Shown: positions 14,336-23,226 of the stretch, piece by piece
Layout: every line of letters begins with the position of its first letter
How positions within the stretch are numbered: position 1 is the stretch's first letter
NCBI RefSeq assembly: GCF_044761665.1
Contig: NZ_JBIWCW010000003.1
Location: 186,001 to 250,000, forward strand
Length of the DNA stretch: 64,000 nt
Origin: Peribacillus sp044761665
GTDB lineage: Bacteria > Bacillota > Bacilli > Bacillales > DSM-1321
Direction: 5' to 3'
Translations under genes and position numbers: made by a program
The notes under the pieces: generated by a model
Told to the model about the DNA's origin: nothing
Database searches by the model: none
What the model saw: the letters and a program-made list of their open reading frames with translations, nothing else

Positions 14336-16350
14336 AGGTCGTAAATAAACTCTATCAATATGCCTCTCTATATAAAAAATTAATCATCGGGGCCCTGATT
14401 ATGCTGGCCCTTTCCGTAGCCGCAGATTTAACGGGTCCATTCGTCGCTAAAAAAATCATCGATTCCCATATAATCGGTATTGAATCAGCTTGGCATGAAA
14501 CTAAAAAGGGGCAAGATGCCGTTGAGTACGAAACTCGCTGGTACAAAAGAGATACCTATTTTTCAAAAGGGGAGGAGAAAGGACGGGAAGTCCGGGTACT
14601 GCAAGTGGGCAGCCAATTCGTATTCGTCGATAAAGCTGTCCCCATGGATGGTCGCCGCAGCTTAGAAGGAAATACATTAATAATTAAAAAAAATGGAAAA
14701 GAACAAAGGTCTGCGGTTGAACTCTTATCGAGTCAGGAATTAATGAGGTTTTATCAACCGGAGATTCCTCGGATATTGGGACTCGTCGCCTTTTATTTCG
14801 GTTTAGTCCTTATTTCTTCCATTTTTCAATACGGACAGAGCTTTTACTTACAAAAAGCGGCCAATCGGATTATCCAGCGGATGAGGAATGATATTTTCAC
14901 TCATATTTCCCGTTTACCCATCCGCTTTTTTGATAATATGCCTGCGGGTAAGGTAGTCGCAAGAGTCACGAATGATACTGAGGCCATTCGAGAACTATAT
15001 GTAACCGTTCTAGCCAACTTCTTTTCGAGCACAATCAATATCATCGGCGTTCTCATCGCTTTGTATATTTTGGATGCACGTGCTGGTCTCATGGGCCTAG
15101 TGCTCATTCCCATCATCATAGTCTGGACGAAGGTGTATCGGAAATTCGCCTCGAAATATAACCATATCATTCGGGAGCGTATCAGTGATATTAACGGAAT
15201 GATTAATGAATCGATTTCTGGGATGAATATCATTCAAGCGTTCAGTCGTGAAAAGGAGACGAAGCAGTCATTTGAAGCATTGAATCGAGATCATTTTTCT
15301 TATCAAAACAAGATGCTACATTTAAACTCCTTGACGGGCGGAAACTTGGTCGGTGTCATCAAGGGTGTCGCACTCATCCTATTCGTTTGGTATTTTGGTG
15401 GCATGTCGCTCACGGCAACTTCTGCCGTTTCGCTTGGGATGATGTATGCGATCGTCGATTTAATCAGTCGCCTGCTCCATCCACTACATGGAATTGTCAA
15501 TCAGTTCGCCAACCTGGAACAGGCCCTAGTTGCGGGGGAAAGGGCTTTTAGCTTGTTGGAAGAACCTGGGGTTCAAGTCAGTGATCGAAACATCTCTAGA
15601 TATAAAGGAAATGTAGTATTCGAAAATGTTTCGTTTGGCTATAAGGATAATGAATATGTTTTAAAGGATATATCATTTTCCGCTAGTCCGGGAGAAACGG
15701 TCGCATTGGTGGGTCATACTGGTTCAGGGAAAAGCTCCATCATGAATCTGCTGTTCCGTTTCTATGATACCAATGAGGGATCCATCAAGATTGATGGCAT
15801 GGATATATTGGATATCCCCCATCAAACCTTAAGGGAACACATGGGGATTGTCCTTCAGGACCCTTATTTATTCACAGGCACGATTGCAACGAATATCAGC
15901 CTCGGCCAAGAAAGAATCACCAGGGCTACTATAGAAAAAGCATTAAAGGATGTTGGCGGGGATAAAGTATTGCAGCATTTGCCATTAGGGCTTGATGAAC
16001 CTGTGATTGAAAAAGGGGGGACATTGTCTTCAGGACAGCGGCAGCTCATTTCCTTCGCTCGCGCCCTGGCATTCGATCCGGCGATTTTGATACTGGACGA
16101 AGCAACGGCAAGCATCGATACAGAAACGGAATCCATTATCCAAAAAGGCATGGAGGTGTTGAAAAAAGGAAGGACGACATTCATCATCGCGCACCGACTG
16201 TCGACGATCAAGAACGCCGACCAGATCCTCGTATTGGATAAAGGACGGATTGTGGAGCAGGGGACACATGAAGAACTAATGGAACAAAAAGGGAAATACT
16301 ATCAAATGTATGAACTCCAGGCAGGAACTCATAAGGGGATGGCTGGATAG
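14332..16350 (+). CDS. bmrD: Heterodimeric multidrug ABC exporter subunit BmrD
   Basis: A 672-residue half-transporter. After the first membrane helix (about residues 17-40) there is a polar extracellular insertion of about 100 residues before the next helix (about 147-167), a feature of BmrD and its relatives. The ATPase domain has Walker A GHTGSGKSS (about 460), signature LSSGQ (about 565, with Ser for the second Gly) and a canonical Walker B with catalytic Glu, ILILDEATA. The degenerate Walker B of BmrC and the altered signature here would fall in the same composite site, as expected for an asymmetric heterodimer. The ATG overlaps the bmrC stop (ATGA). A strong terminator follows. Confidence 0.9.
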   Translation: MKVVNKLYQYASLYKKLIIGALIMLALSVAADLTGPFVAKKIIDSHIIGIESAWHETKKGQDAVEYETRWYKRDTYFSKGEEKGREVRVLQVGSQFVFVDKAVPMDGRRSLEGNTLIIKKNGKEQRSAVELLSSQELMRFYQPEIPRILGLVAFYFGLVLISSIFQYGQSFYLQKAANRIIQRMRNDIFTHISRLPIRFFDNMPAGKVVARVTNDTEAIRELYVTVLANFFSSTINIIGVLIALYILDARAGLMGLVLIPIIIVWTKVYRKFASKYNHIIRERISDINGMINESISGMNIIQAFSREKETKQSFEALNRDHFSYQNKMLHLNSLTGGNLVGVIKGVALILFVWYFGGMSLTATSAVSLGMMYAIVDLISRLLHPLHGIVNQFANLEQALVAGERAFSLLEEPGVQVSDRNISRYKGNVVFENVSFGYKDNEYVLKDISFSASPGETVALVGHTGSGKSSIMNLLFRFYDTNEGSIKIDGMDILDIPHQTLREHMGIVLQDPYLFTGTIATNISLGQERITRATIEKALKDVGGDKVLQHLPLGLDEPVIEKGGTLSSGQRQLISFARALAFDPAILILDEATASIDTETESIIQKGMEVLKKGRTTFIIAHRLSTIKNADQILVLDKGRIVEQGTHEELMEQKGKYYQMYELQAGTHKGMAG

Positions 16351-16372
16351 CCATTTTAAATTTTAAATAGTG

Positions 16373-16414
16373 AGAGGCAGAAACGTTGCATGAAGAACGT
16401 TTCTGCCTCTTTTC
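16373..16414 (+). terminator. Terminator of the bmrCD operon
   Basis: Perfect fifteen-base arms AGAGGCAGAAACGTT (16373-16387) and AACGTTTCTGCCTCT (16396-16410), an eight-base loop, then TTTT. It lies 22 bases after the bmrD stop codon. Confidence 0.92.
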
Positions 16415-16583
16415 ATGTATATGGGATATGTTCCTATTGTTAGAGGGGAAATTGCGAAAGCAAGGGCATGAACAAGATTGAATTGGATTATTGGGTCGAT
16501 AACGAAGTCACTAAGTCCTTATATAAAAGGCTTTGTTCTAATAGACTGTTATTTTTCACAAGGAATATTGAAAAACTTCATAT

Positions 16584-16711
16584 GGTTGACTGGAGCGGAA
16601 GTGCGAGACTCCTGCGGGATCAGTGGGACAGGTGAGACCCCACAGGCGTTTACGCCGAGGAGGCTCACCGCCCACCCCGCGGAAAGCGAGCAACTGAAGC
16701 GGAAATCAACC
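16584..16711 (+). repeat. Dispersed Bacillaceae intergenic repeat element, about 128 bp
   Basis: This GC-rich block stands out from the AT-rich surroundings. It opens with GGTTGACTGGAGCGGAAG and ends with GAAGCGGAAATCAACC, so GGTTGA/TCAACC form short terminal inverted repeats. Inside, GGTGAG pairs with CTCACC and GGCG with CGCC around a TTTA loop, and CTGCGGG faces CCCGCGG, giving a long cruciform or RNA hairpin. I recognise sequences of this type (GCGAGACTCCTGCGGG..., GGTGAGACCCC..., GAGGAGGCTCACC) as repeated in many intergenic regions of Bacillus-group genomes. Frequent mispredicted ORFs there read like DSCGISGTGETPQA. It contains no real gene. Its right end abuts a truncated gene. Confidence 0.75.
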
Positions 16712-16879
16712 ACTCGCAACACTTAAGGTTTCTTTAACGATGATTTTTCGAAAGCAAGCTTTTATTTCCTCATCATTGTATGCTTTAAAATACTCAGGGT
16801 ATAAATTTGCATGTAAATCGTGAACGGTTTTATTCAATTTGGCAACTAATTCAAAATCATTTGTTTGACGAATATGCAT
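16706..16879 (-). pseudogene. Truncated GNAT acetyltransferase gene, N-terminal fragment
   Basis: Read on the minus strand from ATG 16879, which has AGGAGAAAAAGGG at ideal spacing. The product begins MHIRQTNDFELVAKLNKTVHD and continues LHANLYPEYFKAYNDEE. This is the usual start of a GNAT N-acetyltransferase of the type with a L/H-rich first helix. About 50 codons in, just after a ...FRKIIVKET segment, homology ends and the frame runs into the repeat element at 16711, where it stops. The acetyl-CoA-binding core (about 100 further residues) is absent. So this is the surviving 5' end of a gene whose remainder was lost, apparently at the repeat boundary. Confidence 0.6.
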
Positions 16880-16936
16880 CCCTTTTTCTCCTATCCTCAT
16901 ATGTAACCATGATGAAAATTTCCTAGACCCGTTCTC

Positions 16937-18118
16937 CTATTTTGTAGTAACAGTCTGTCTTTCTGCACTTTTCTTTAGGGCTAAATCAAAGTCCTTGATC
17001 AAATCATCCGGATTTTCCAGACCGACGGACAGGCGCAACAAGCTGTTCGTAATGCCACGTTTTTCCCTTTCAGCAACAGGCATGGCCGCATGGGACATTT
17101 TGGCCGGGTAAGATAAAATCGATTCGACTGCCCCAAGGCTTACGGCAAAAACGGGAAGCTCGACATGGTTCACGAACGAGCGGAAGGTTTCTTCGCTTTC
17201 CAATTCGAATGATAAAACAGCCCCCGCACCAGTTGCTTGATTTTCCTGGATGCTGTGTTGTGGATGGTCGGCAAGACCTGGATAATAGACCTTTGACACT
17301 AACTGATGCTGTTTTAAGTATTCCGCAATCTTCTCGGCCCCTTTTTGGGAGTGTTCCATCCGAACTGATAAGGTTTTCAGGCCTCTCATCACAAGCCAGG
17401 CATCCTGGACGCCAAGCACCGCTCCGAAAGAGTTTTGGAGGGACCCAAGTCTATCGGCGAGTTCCGGATCCTTTACGACGGCAAGACCTGCTACGACATC
17501 ACTATGTCCAGACAAAAATTTCGTCGCACTGTGCAGGACCACATCTGCACCGAGGTTTAGCGGTTTTTGCAGGGCGGGCGTCAAGAACGTATTGTCAACA
17601 AAGCTCCAAGCACCTATGCTTTTGGCGATATCACATACGGCTTTAATGTCGGTCACCTTAAGTAAAGGATTGGAAGGCGTTTCGATATAGAGTGCTCGCG
17701 TATTTGGCTGGATGGCTGCTTTTACACTCTCAAGATCCGTCATATCCACGAAGGTATGCTCGATGTTGAAACGGGTCAGCACGGTTGTTACCATTCGGAA
17801 TGTGCCCCCGTATACATCTTCAGAGATGACGATATGGTCACCGGCAGAGAGCAGGAGGAAAGCCGTTGAAATGGCAGCCATCCCGGATGAAAAAGCAAAT
17901 CCGCGCGTGCCTTCTTCCAGTTCCGCAATGATGTCTTCCAGTGCTTCTCGCGTCGGGTTCCCGCTCCGGCTGTAATCGTATTTGCCGAATTGATCAATGT
18001 CCGTTTGATGAAACGTGGAAGCATGTTGGATCGGAACACTCACCCCGCCTGTCGTTGGATCGAATTTATGTTGGTTGTGTAGTAATTTGGTTTCAAAACT
18101 GAATTCTTGATTTGTCAT
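16937..18118 (-). CDS. metC: Cystathionine beta-lyase MetC
   Basis: A 393-residue PLP-dependent enzyme of the Cys/Met metabolism family. It splits cystathionine to homocysteine, pyruvate and ammonia in methionine synthesis. The PLP lysine lies in DVVLHSATKFLSGHSDVVAG (about residues 188-207). Family blocks include YDYSRSGNPTREALE, FSSGMAAISTAF, YIETPSNPLLKVTDI and LSVGLENPDDLIKD. Its length matches B. subtilis MetC (390 aa). The ATG overlaps the metI stop by four bases (18115-18118), so the two are translationally coupled in one S-box-controlled operon. Substrate assignment to MetC rather than gamma-lyase follows from operon position and similarity. Confidence 0.92.
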   Translation of the reverse strand: MTNQEFSFETKLLHNQHKFDPTTGGVSVPIQHASTFHQTDIDQFGKYDYSRSGNPTREALEDIIAELEEGTRGFAFSSGMAAISTAFLLLSAGDHIVISEDVYGGTFRMVTTVLTRFNIEHTFVDMTDLESVKAAIQPNTRALYIETPSNPLLKVTDIKAVCDIAKSIGAWSFVDNTFLTPALQKPLNLGADVVLHSATKFLSGHSDVVAGLAVVKDPELADRLGSLQNSFGAVLGVQDAWLVMRGLKTLSVRMEHSQKGAEKIAEYLKQHQLVSKVYYPGLADHPQHSIQENQATGAGAVLSFELESEETFRSFVNHVELPVFAVSLGAVESILSYPAKMSHAAMPVAEREKRGITNSLLRLSVGLENPDDLIKDFDLALKKSAERQTVTTK

Positions 18119-19227
18119 CGTATTGCCTCCTTTTTTACTTGAGAAAATGCCTGCTGCAGGTCTTCGATTAAATCTCCGCTGTCCTCGATGCCGACAGAGA
18201 ATCGAAGGAGTCGATTGCAGACTCCATTTGCCGTTCTGACTTCAAGAGGCATATCGGCATGTGTCTGTGTCGCCGGATACGTGATGAAGCTTTCGACGCC
18301 TCCAAGGCTCTCGGCAAATGAAATCAATGAAAGGGACTGTAGAAATGGGTTGACCACTGCCTCATCATTGACCCGGAATGAAATCATGCCGCCACGACCT
18401 GGATAGAGAACATCCGTTACACATTCATGTTCCATTAAATAATCGACCATGATCTTGGCATTCTTTTCGTGACGCTCCATTCTTAGTGCCAAGGTTTTCA
18501 TCCCGCGCATCAACAGCCAGGAATCAAACGGACTCAATACTGCGCCCATTCCATTATGGTGGAAGGCAAGGGACTCACATAATTCAGCACCTTTTGCCAC
18601 AATCAAACCGGCCAACACATCATTATGGCCGCCAAGATATTTTGTTGCGCTGTGAATCACGATGTCGGCACCAAGCAAGAGGGGCTGTTGGATAATCGGT
18701 GTGTAGAAAGTGTTGTCAACAATCAAAAGTAAATTGTATTGTTTGGCAAGAGCGGAAACAGCGGCGATGTCTGTTTGTTGCATAAGAGGATTTGTGGGAG
18801 TTTCAATGAAGATGGCCTTTGTTTGAGAGGTGATCGCTTTTTCGATATCCTCTATGCAACATGTATTGACATATTCGCATTGTAGCCCCCATTTTTTAAA
18901 GCCATGCTCTAATAAACGATATGTACCGCCGTATAAATCTTCGCTACTGATCCACGCATCCCCTGATTTAAATAAGGAAAGGATGGTCGCAATGGCAGCC
19001 ATTCCCGAGCTACATGCATATCCTTGATCGCCATGTTCAAGTTTGGCGATCGATTGCTCCAAAAGCTGACGTGTCGGGTTTCCTGTTCGCGTGTAATCAA
19101 AACCTGTTGATTGACCAATTCCCTCATGGCGGAAAGCCGTCGAGAAGTAAACGGGTGGATTGACCGTTCCCGTAGCCGTTTCACTGCGGTTCCCAAGCTG
19201 AGCAAGATAGGTTTCTGTTTTGTACAT
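18115..19227 (-). CDS. metI: Cystathionine gamma-synthase / O-acetylhomoserine thiolyase MetI
   Basis: A 370-residue PLP enzyme. It joins O-acetylhomoserine with cysteine, or sulfide, as the first step of methionine transsulfuration. The PLP lysine is in DIVIHSATKYLGGHNDVLAG, and other conserved blocks are FDYTRTGNPTRQLLE, CSSGMAAIATIL, FIETPTNPLMQQTDI, LAGxPFDSWLLMRGMKTLAL-type helix and AESLGGVESFITYPATQTH. The sequence closely follows B. subtilis MetI (373 aa). I use ATG 19227 as start, eleven bases from GGAG. GTG 19236 would be only two bases from it. First gene after the SAM riboswitch. Confidence 0.92.
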   Translation of the reverse strand: MYKTETYLAQLGNRSETATGTVNPPVYFSTAFRHEGIGQSTGFDYTRTGNPTRQLLEQSIAKLEHGDQGYACSSGMAAIATILSLFKSGDAWISSEDLYGGTYRLLEHGFKKWGLQCEYVNTCCIEDIEKAITSQTKAIFIETPTNPLMQQTDIAAVSALAKQYNLLLIVDNTFYTPIIQQPLLLGADIVIHSATKYLGGHNDVLAGLIVAKGAELCESLAFHHNGMGAVLSPFDSWLLMRGMKTLALRMERHEKNAKIMVDYLMEHECVTDVLYPGRGGMISFRVNDEAVVNPFLQSLSLISFAESLGGVESFITYPATQTHADMPLEVRTANGVCNRLLRFSVGIEDSGDLIEDLQQAFSQVKKEAIR

Positions 19228-19261
19228 AATTTTCACGTCTCCTTTTATTTAAATAAAATAA

Positions 19262-19427
19262 AAAAAGTCTTCTTTAAGAAGAAGACTTGAATAAGTAGGA
19301 TAGAGTCATTCTTCTTATCTTCCAAGTTACACAAACTTGTGGAATTAGCACCTTTTCATTGGCTGGAAACAAATGAAGGTTGCTGAGGTGTCATAGGGCC
19401 ATTCCCTCTACCTCTCTCGATAAGAGT
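19262..19427 (-). ncRNA. SAM-I riboswitch (S-box) with terminator, leader of metIC
   Basis: Read on the minus strand, the aptamer begins CTCTTATCGAGAG, runs through GTAGAGGGAATGGCCCTATGA and CAGCAACC, and closes P1 with GATAAGAAG (19311-19320). These are the conserved S-box blocks. The expression platform is an intrinsic terminator: AAGTCTTCTT and AAGAAGACTT (19265-19288) around TAAG, followed on the minus strand by a long T run. When S-adenosylmethionine is abundant the aptamer forms, the terminator is allowed, and metI-metC are shut off. Confidence 0.95.
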
Positions 19428-19449
19428 TTAGATTATTCAATTTCTTTTG

Positions 19450-19478
19450 AATTTACTATATATATAAAATTATGTCAA
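19450..19478 (-). promoter_or_regulatory. Promoter of the metIC operon
   Basis: On the minus strand, TTGACA (19473-19478), 17 bases, then TAAATT (19450-19455). Transcription would begin a few bases ahead of the S-box aptamer, as expected. Confidence 0.7.
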
Positions 19479-19712
19479 GGGCATTCATTATCGTTGCAGG
19501 AAATAGAAGATGAATGATTTTTATCTAGAATTAGAGGGAGGGATTCTGATTAAAGTGATTTTTCTGAAGAAAAAGGTCGGATTTGTTCTGTTTTTTTTGC
19601 TTTAAAATAATAAAATTTGTACAATATAGAGGGGATTCATATAAAAAGTCATTATTCATTGCATATACATAACCGTTTCTTAATGGATAGTGCGAACATA
19701 GGGGGAGAAGAC

Positions 19713-21095
19713 ATGGAATACAGAATCGAACGAGATACGATGGGTGAAGTGAAAGTTCCTGCCGATAAGTATTGGGGTGCACAAACAGAAAGAAGCCGTA
19801 ACAACTTCAAGATTGGTTATGAAAAAATGCCGATTGAATTAGTTCATGCGTTTGCTTACGTAAAACAAGCGGCAGCTAAAGTAAACTTTGAATTGGGCGA
19901 TCTTTCCGAAGTGAAAAAGGATGCCATCGTGAAGATTTGTGGTGAAATTCTTGAAGGTACGCTTGATGAACATTTCCCACTAGTGGTCTGGCAAACCGGG
20001 AGCGGTACGCAAAGTAATATGAACGTGAATGAAGTGGTCGCTAACAAAGGGAACGAATGGTTGAAAGAAAACGGTGAAACTGAAATGCTTCACCCGAATG
20101 ATGATGTGAACAAAGCACAAAGCTCTAATGATACATTCCCAACAGCCATGCATATCGCAGCTTACATGGAAGTGGCTGAAAAATTAGTACCGGCGATTAA
20201 AGTGCTACGTGATACATTCGCAGCCAAGGAAAAAGAATTCTGGGATGTTGTGAAAATTGGCCGTACCCATCTTCAAGATGCGACACCACTAACTCTAGGT
20301 CAAGAAATTTCCGGTTGGAGAGCTATGCTTGATAAAGATTTGGAGATGATCGAAGAGAGCAGCCAAAAATTATTGAACTTGGCATTGGGTGGTACGGCTG
20401 TAGGGACTGGAATCAATACGAAAAAAGAATTCCCGGCACTTTCGGCTAAACAAATTGCAGCCGATACAGGGCATTCATTTGTCACATCGGATAATAAATT
20501 CCATGCTTTAACAAGCCATAACGAAATTGTTTATGCACATGGTGCTCTTAAAGCGTTGGCTGCTGATTTAATGAAGATTGCCAATGATGTTAGATGGCTA
20601 GCGAGTGGCCCAAGAAGCGGAATCGGTGAGATCGCCATCCCTGAAAACGAGCCAGGTAGCTCCATCATGCCAGGGAAAGTGAACCCGACACAATGTGAAG
20701 CCATAACAATGATCGCTACACAAGTTGTCGGCAACGATGCAACAATCGGTTTTGCAGCAAGCCAAGGAAACTTCGAGTTGAACGTTTTCAAACCGGTCAT
20801 CATTTACAACTTCCTGCAAACGGTGAAATTATTGACGGATGGTATTCATTCCTTCAACGATCACTGTGCAGTGGGAATTACGGCGAATGAAGTTCAAATC
20901 AAAGAAAATGTGGAGCGTTCTCTTATGCTCGTAACAGCATTGAACCCGCATATCGGCTATGAAAAAGCGGCTAAAATCGCAAAAACTGCATTCAACGACA
21001 ACTCCACTTTAAAAGAAGCGGCGTTGAAACTTGAATTCTTGACGGAAGATGAATTCAAAGCATGGGTGGATCCTGCTAACATGGTCAATAAATAA
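19713..21095 (+). CDS. fumC: Class II fumarate hydratase
   Basis: A 460-residue iron-independent fumarase of the tricarboxylic acid cycle, converting fumarate to malate. Start block MEYRIERDTMGEVKVPADKYWGAQTERSR, the substrate-binding GSGTQSNMNVNEV (about residues 98-110), the HPNDDVNKAQSSNDTFPTA block, and the superfamily signature GSSIMPGKVNPTQCE (about 318-332) with its catalytic serine. I use ATG 19713 behind GGGGGAGAAG. The frame is open further upstream but without a ribosome site. B. subtilis calls this gene citG/fumC. Single gene with its own terminator. Confidence 0.96.
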   Translation: MEYRIERDTMGEVKVPADKYWGAQTERSRNNFKIGYEKMPIELVHAFAYVKQAAAKVNFELGDLSEVKKDAIVKICGEILEGTLDEHFPLVVWQTGSGTQSNMNVNEVVANKGNEWLKENGETEMLHPNDDVNKAQSSNDTFPTAMHIAAYMEVAEKLVPAIKVLRDTFAAKEKEFWDVVKIGRTHLQDATPLTLGQEISGWRAMLDKDLEMIEESSQKLLNLALGGTAVGTGINTKKEFPALSAKQIAADTGHSFVTSDNKFHALTSHNEIVYAHGALKALAADLMKIANDVRWLASGPRSGIGEIAIPENEPGSSIMPGKVNPTQCEAITMIATQVVGNDATIGFAASQGNFELNVFKPVIIYNFLQTVKLLTDGIHSFNDHCAVGITANEVQIKENVERSLMLVTALNPHIGYEKAAKIAKTAFNDNSTLKEAALKLEFLTEDEFKAWVDPANMVNK

Positions 21096-21104
21096 GAGAT
21101 TTTT

Positions 21105-21134
21105 CGCCCTTCCTTGCATGTGGAAGGGCGTTTT
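21105..21134 (+). terminator. Terminator of fumC
   Basis: CGCCCTTCC (21105-21113) and GGAAGGGCG (21122-21130) form a perfect nine-base stem, followed by TTTT, ten bases after the fumarase stop. Confidence 0.9.
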
Positions 21135-21196
21135 AATGTGTTAAAATGAAAGAATATACCAATACTTAGAATAGATATAGAACAGGAGGAAATGCC

Positions 21197-21439
21197 ATGT
21201 CTTTATGCCCGCTATGCAATGGTCTTAGAAAAATGCATTTGGAATGCCCGAAATGCAGCAGTGACCTTGAAGATCAAGGGAAATTCATGGATTATGCCGA
21301 CGATTACAGTGCTTATATGGATATCGATACATTGAAAAAAAATGACGGCTTTCCCGAATCCCTTCAAAAGGGACAATGCCCGCATATCATGAAATGTCCA
21401 AAATGTGGTCATGATGAAGTAATCCTTGTTCAGGAATAA
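21197..21439 (+). CDS. Small zinc-ribbon protein, 80 aa
   Basis: An 80-residue protein with several cysteine pairs: CPLC (residues 4-7), CPKC (about 17-20), CPH (about 61-63) and CPKCGH (about 67-72). They would form one or two zinc ribbons around an acidic central segment (DYADDYSAYMDIDTLKK). Start ATG 21197 after AGGAGGAAATGCC. It is conserved-looking and bacilli-like, but I know no function. A hairpin terminator follows. Confidence 0.75.
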   Translation: MSLCPLCNGLRKMHLECPKCSSDLEDQGKFMDYADDYSAYMDIDTLKKNDGFPESLQKGQCPHIMKCPKCGHDEVILVQE

Positions 21440-21471
21440 GGTTGAGACAATAGAATAAACCTTAAAAGAGA

Positions 21472-21514
21472 CTCATTCGTAAAACTCCTTTTTATGAATG
21501 AGCCTTTTTATTTT
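21472..21514 (+). terminator. Terminator of the zinc-ribbon gene
   Basis: CTCATTCGTAAAA (21472-21484) pairs with TTTTATGAATGAG (21490-21502) apart from one central mismatch, followed by CCTTTTTATTTTT. Confidence 0.8.
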
Positions 21515-21611
21515 TCCGTACATTTGAATATATGTAGTAGAGAGAAGTGAAAGGTAGTCCAACCATACAGTGTTTACAAGTCATCATACATAGAGAACGG
21601 AGGTGGCACTC

Positions 21612-22805
21612 TTGGCCATGCTTTTATTGATTATGATTTACTTGGCTTTCATAAGCCTGGGGCTTCCAGATTCCTTGTTGGGTGCGGCCTGGCCGGTCAT
21701 GCAGACCGATTTTGCTCAGCCTTTGGAGACTGCTGGGTTACTTTATATGATCATTGCTGCGGGAACCATACTCTCAAGTTTAGCCAGCGGTTGGCTAAAT
21801 GATAAACTGGGGCCGGGGAAGGTCACGTGGATCAGTGTTACCTTGACGGCGTTGGCCTTATTAGGCATTGGCTATTCAACCTCCCTAGCCTGGCTTGTTA
21901 TCTGTGCGATACCGTTGGGTCTGGGAGCAGGAGCAATCGATGCCTCCTTGAATAACTATGTAGCGTTGCATTACAAGGCCCACCATATGCACTGGCTACA
22001 TTGTTTTTGGGGAGTCGGGGCAAGCATAGGTCCCATCATGATGTCTTATTATATGGTAAATCAAGGCTCGTGGAGAGCTGGTTATGTGTCCATTGCTTAC
22101 ATTCAATTCAGCTTGGCATTTTTATTAGTATTGGCTCTTCCGTTATGGGCTATCGTTTCCCAAAAATCGAAAACCGAAGATTGGCATACATTGAACCCGG
22201 ATGAACCTGAACGGGCTTACGGAGTGAAGCCGCTTAAAATAAGAGGGGTCAAGTATGTGTTGTTCACGTTCTTTTTCTATTGCGGCGTCGAATCCACACT
22301 AGGGCTTTGGGGTAGCAGCTACCTTGTGAATAGCAAAGGAATGTCTGCAGTCATGGCTGCCCAAGGAGTATCTTTTTTCTATACAGGGATTATGCTAGGG
22401 CGACTTGTTACCGGGTTCATCCTCTTGAAGGTCAGCAACCATCAGCTGCTGATTCGTATTGGACAGATCACGGCACTTATTGGGGCGATGCTCCTCATCC
22501 TTCCCTTGCCGGTTCCGATGTCACTTGCCGGCTTTACGATAGTAGGACTGGGCTTAGCCCCTATTTATCCATGCATGATTCACGAAACCCCTGTCAGATT
22601 TGGTAAAACACATTCACAATCCATCATCGGCTACCAAATGGCTGTAGCGTACACAGGCACTACCTTTTTACCTCCCATGCTAGGACTAATTGCCTCGTAC
22701 ACATCTATTGGCATATTTCCTTACTTTGCTTTGGCTTATGTAATTGCGATGTTGATTGGTTCTGAAAAATTGAATGAACTGATGAGGAACCGGACCAATG
22801 AATAA
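21612..22805 (+). CDS. MFS transporter
   Basis: A roughly 397-residue major facilitator superfamily permease with about twelve membrane helices. The first loop carries GWLNDKLGPGKVTW, a variant of the RxGRR signature between helices 2 and 3, and helix 1 has LPDSLLGAAWPVMQ, seen in sugar or FucP-like and drug MFS groups. Substrate unknown. TTG 21612 is the best start, eight bases after GGAGG. GTG 21603 and ATG 21618 are alternatives. It stands alone between terminators and a convergent small membrane gene, giving no clue to substrate. Confidence 0.85.
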   Translation: MAMLLLIMIYLAFISLGLPDSLLGAAWPVMQTDFAQPLETAGLLYMIIAAGTILSSLASGWLNDKLGPGKVTWISVTLTALALLGIGYSTSLAWLVICAIPLGLGAGAIDASLNNYVALHYKAHHMHWLHCFWGVGASIGPIMMSYYMVNQGSWRAGYVSIAYIQFSLAFLLVLALPLWAIVSQKSKTEDWHTLNPDEPERAYGVKPLKIRGVKYVLFTFFFYCGVESTLGLWGSSYLVNSKGMSAVMAAQGVSFFYTGIMLGRLVTGFILLKVSNHQLLIRIGQITALIGAMLLILPLPVPMSLAGFTIVGLGLAPIYPCMIHETPVRFGKTHSQSIIGYQMAVAYTGTTFLPPMLGLIASYTSIGIFPYFALAYVIAMLIGSEKLNELMRNRTNE

Positions 22806-22839
22806 AGACCGATATCATTATGCGGCGAATAGAGCCCCT

Positions 22840-23226
22840 TTATACCGTTAATTTCTTTGCGTTCATTTTCCTCATCATATAGCCGAAGAACGTGGTCATG
22901 AATAGGACACCTAATATCATAATGATAATGCTGCTTACTAAGTATGCTCGATCCATGCTAAATAAAACTTCCTTTCTGAACCAAGATTGAAAGGGTAACC
23001 CGAAGCCTAGCAAAACAGCAAAAAACAATACTTTTACCTTCCAATCCTTTCCTTTCATCTTTTTAATCGCACCATTAACGAACAAACGAAGCAAGGCTAA
23101 ACCTAAACCGACTGCAAAGAAAACGAGTAAAAACACTTTAACTTCTTCATCCAGTATAAAAGCTTTCACAATCATTCCAACCGCTACTACAAATGATAAA
23201 ATCATCAGGATATCGGACTTTCTCAC
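22840..23226 (-). CDS. Hypothetical membrane protein, about 128 aa
   Basis: A hydrophobic protein with four predicted membrane segments (VVAVGMIVKAF, FLLVFFAVGLGLALL, VLFFAVLLGFGL, LVSSIIIMILGVLFMTTFF) and a basic C-terminus (MMRKMNAKK). I prefer GTG 23226 as start because GGAAAGGTG lies ten bases upstream. The frame extends to 23268 with poorer sites. No family recognised. Convergent with the MFS gene, 35 bases apart without an obvious terminator. Confidence 0.6.
   Translation of the reverse strand: MRKSDILMILSFVVAVGMIVKAFILDEEVKVFLLVFFAVGLGLALLRLFVNGAIKKMKGKDWKVKVLFFAVLLGFGLPFQSWFRKEVLFSMDRAYLVSSIIIMILGVLFMTTFFGYMMRKMNAKKLTV

Noticed and set aside
15864..16269. Two minus-strand ORFs (115 and 79 codons) within bmrD
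   Set aside because: They are antisense shadows of the conserved ABC ATPase coding frame.
16478..16726. 82-codon plus-strand ORF (contains DSCGISGTGETPQAF)
   Set aside because: It lies across the dispersed repeat. The peptide is the typical spurious translation of that element, with no ribosome site.
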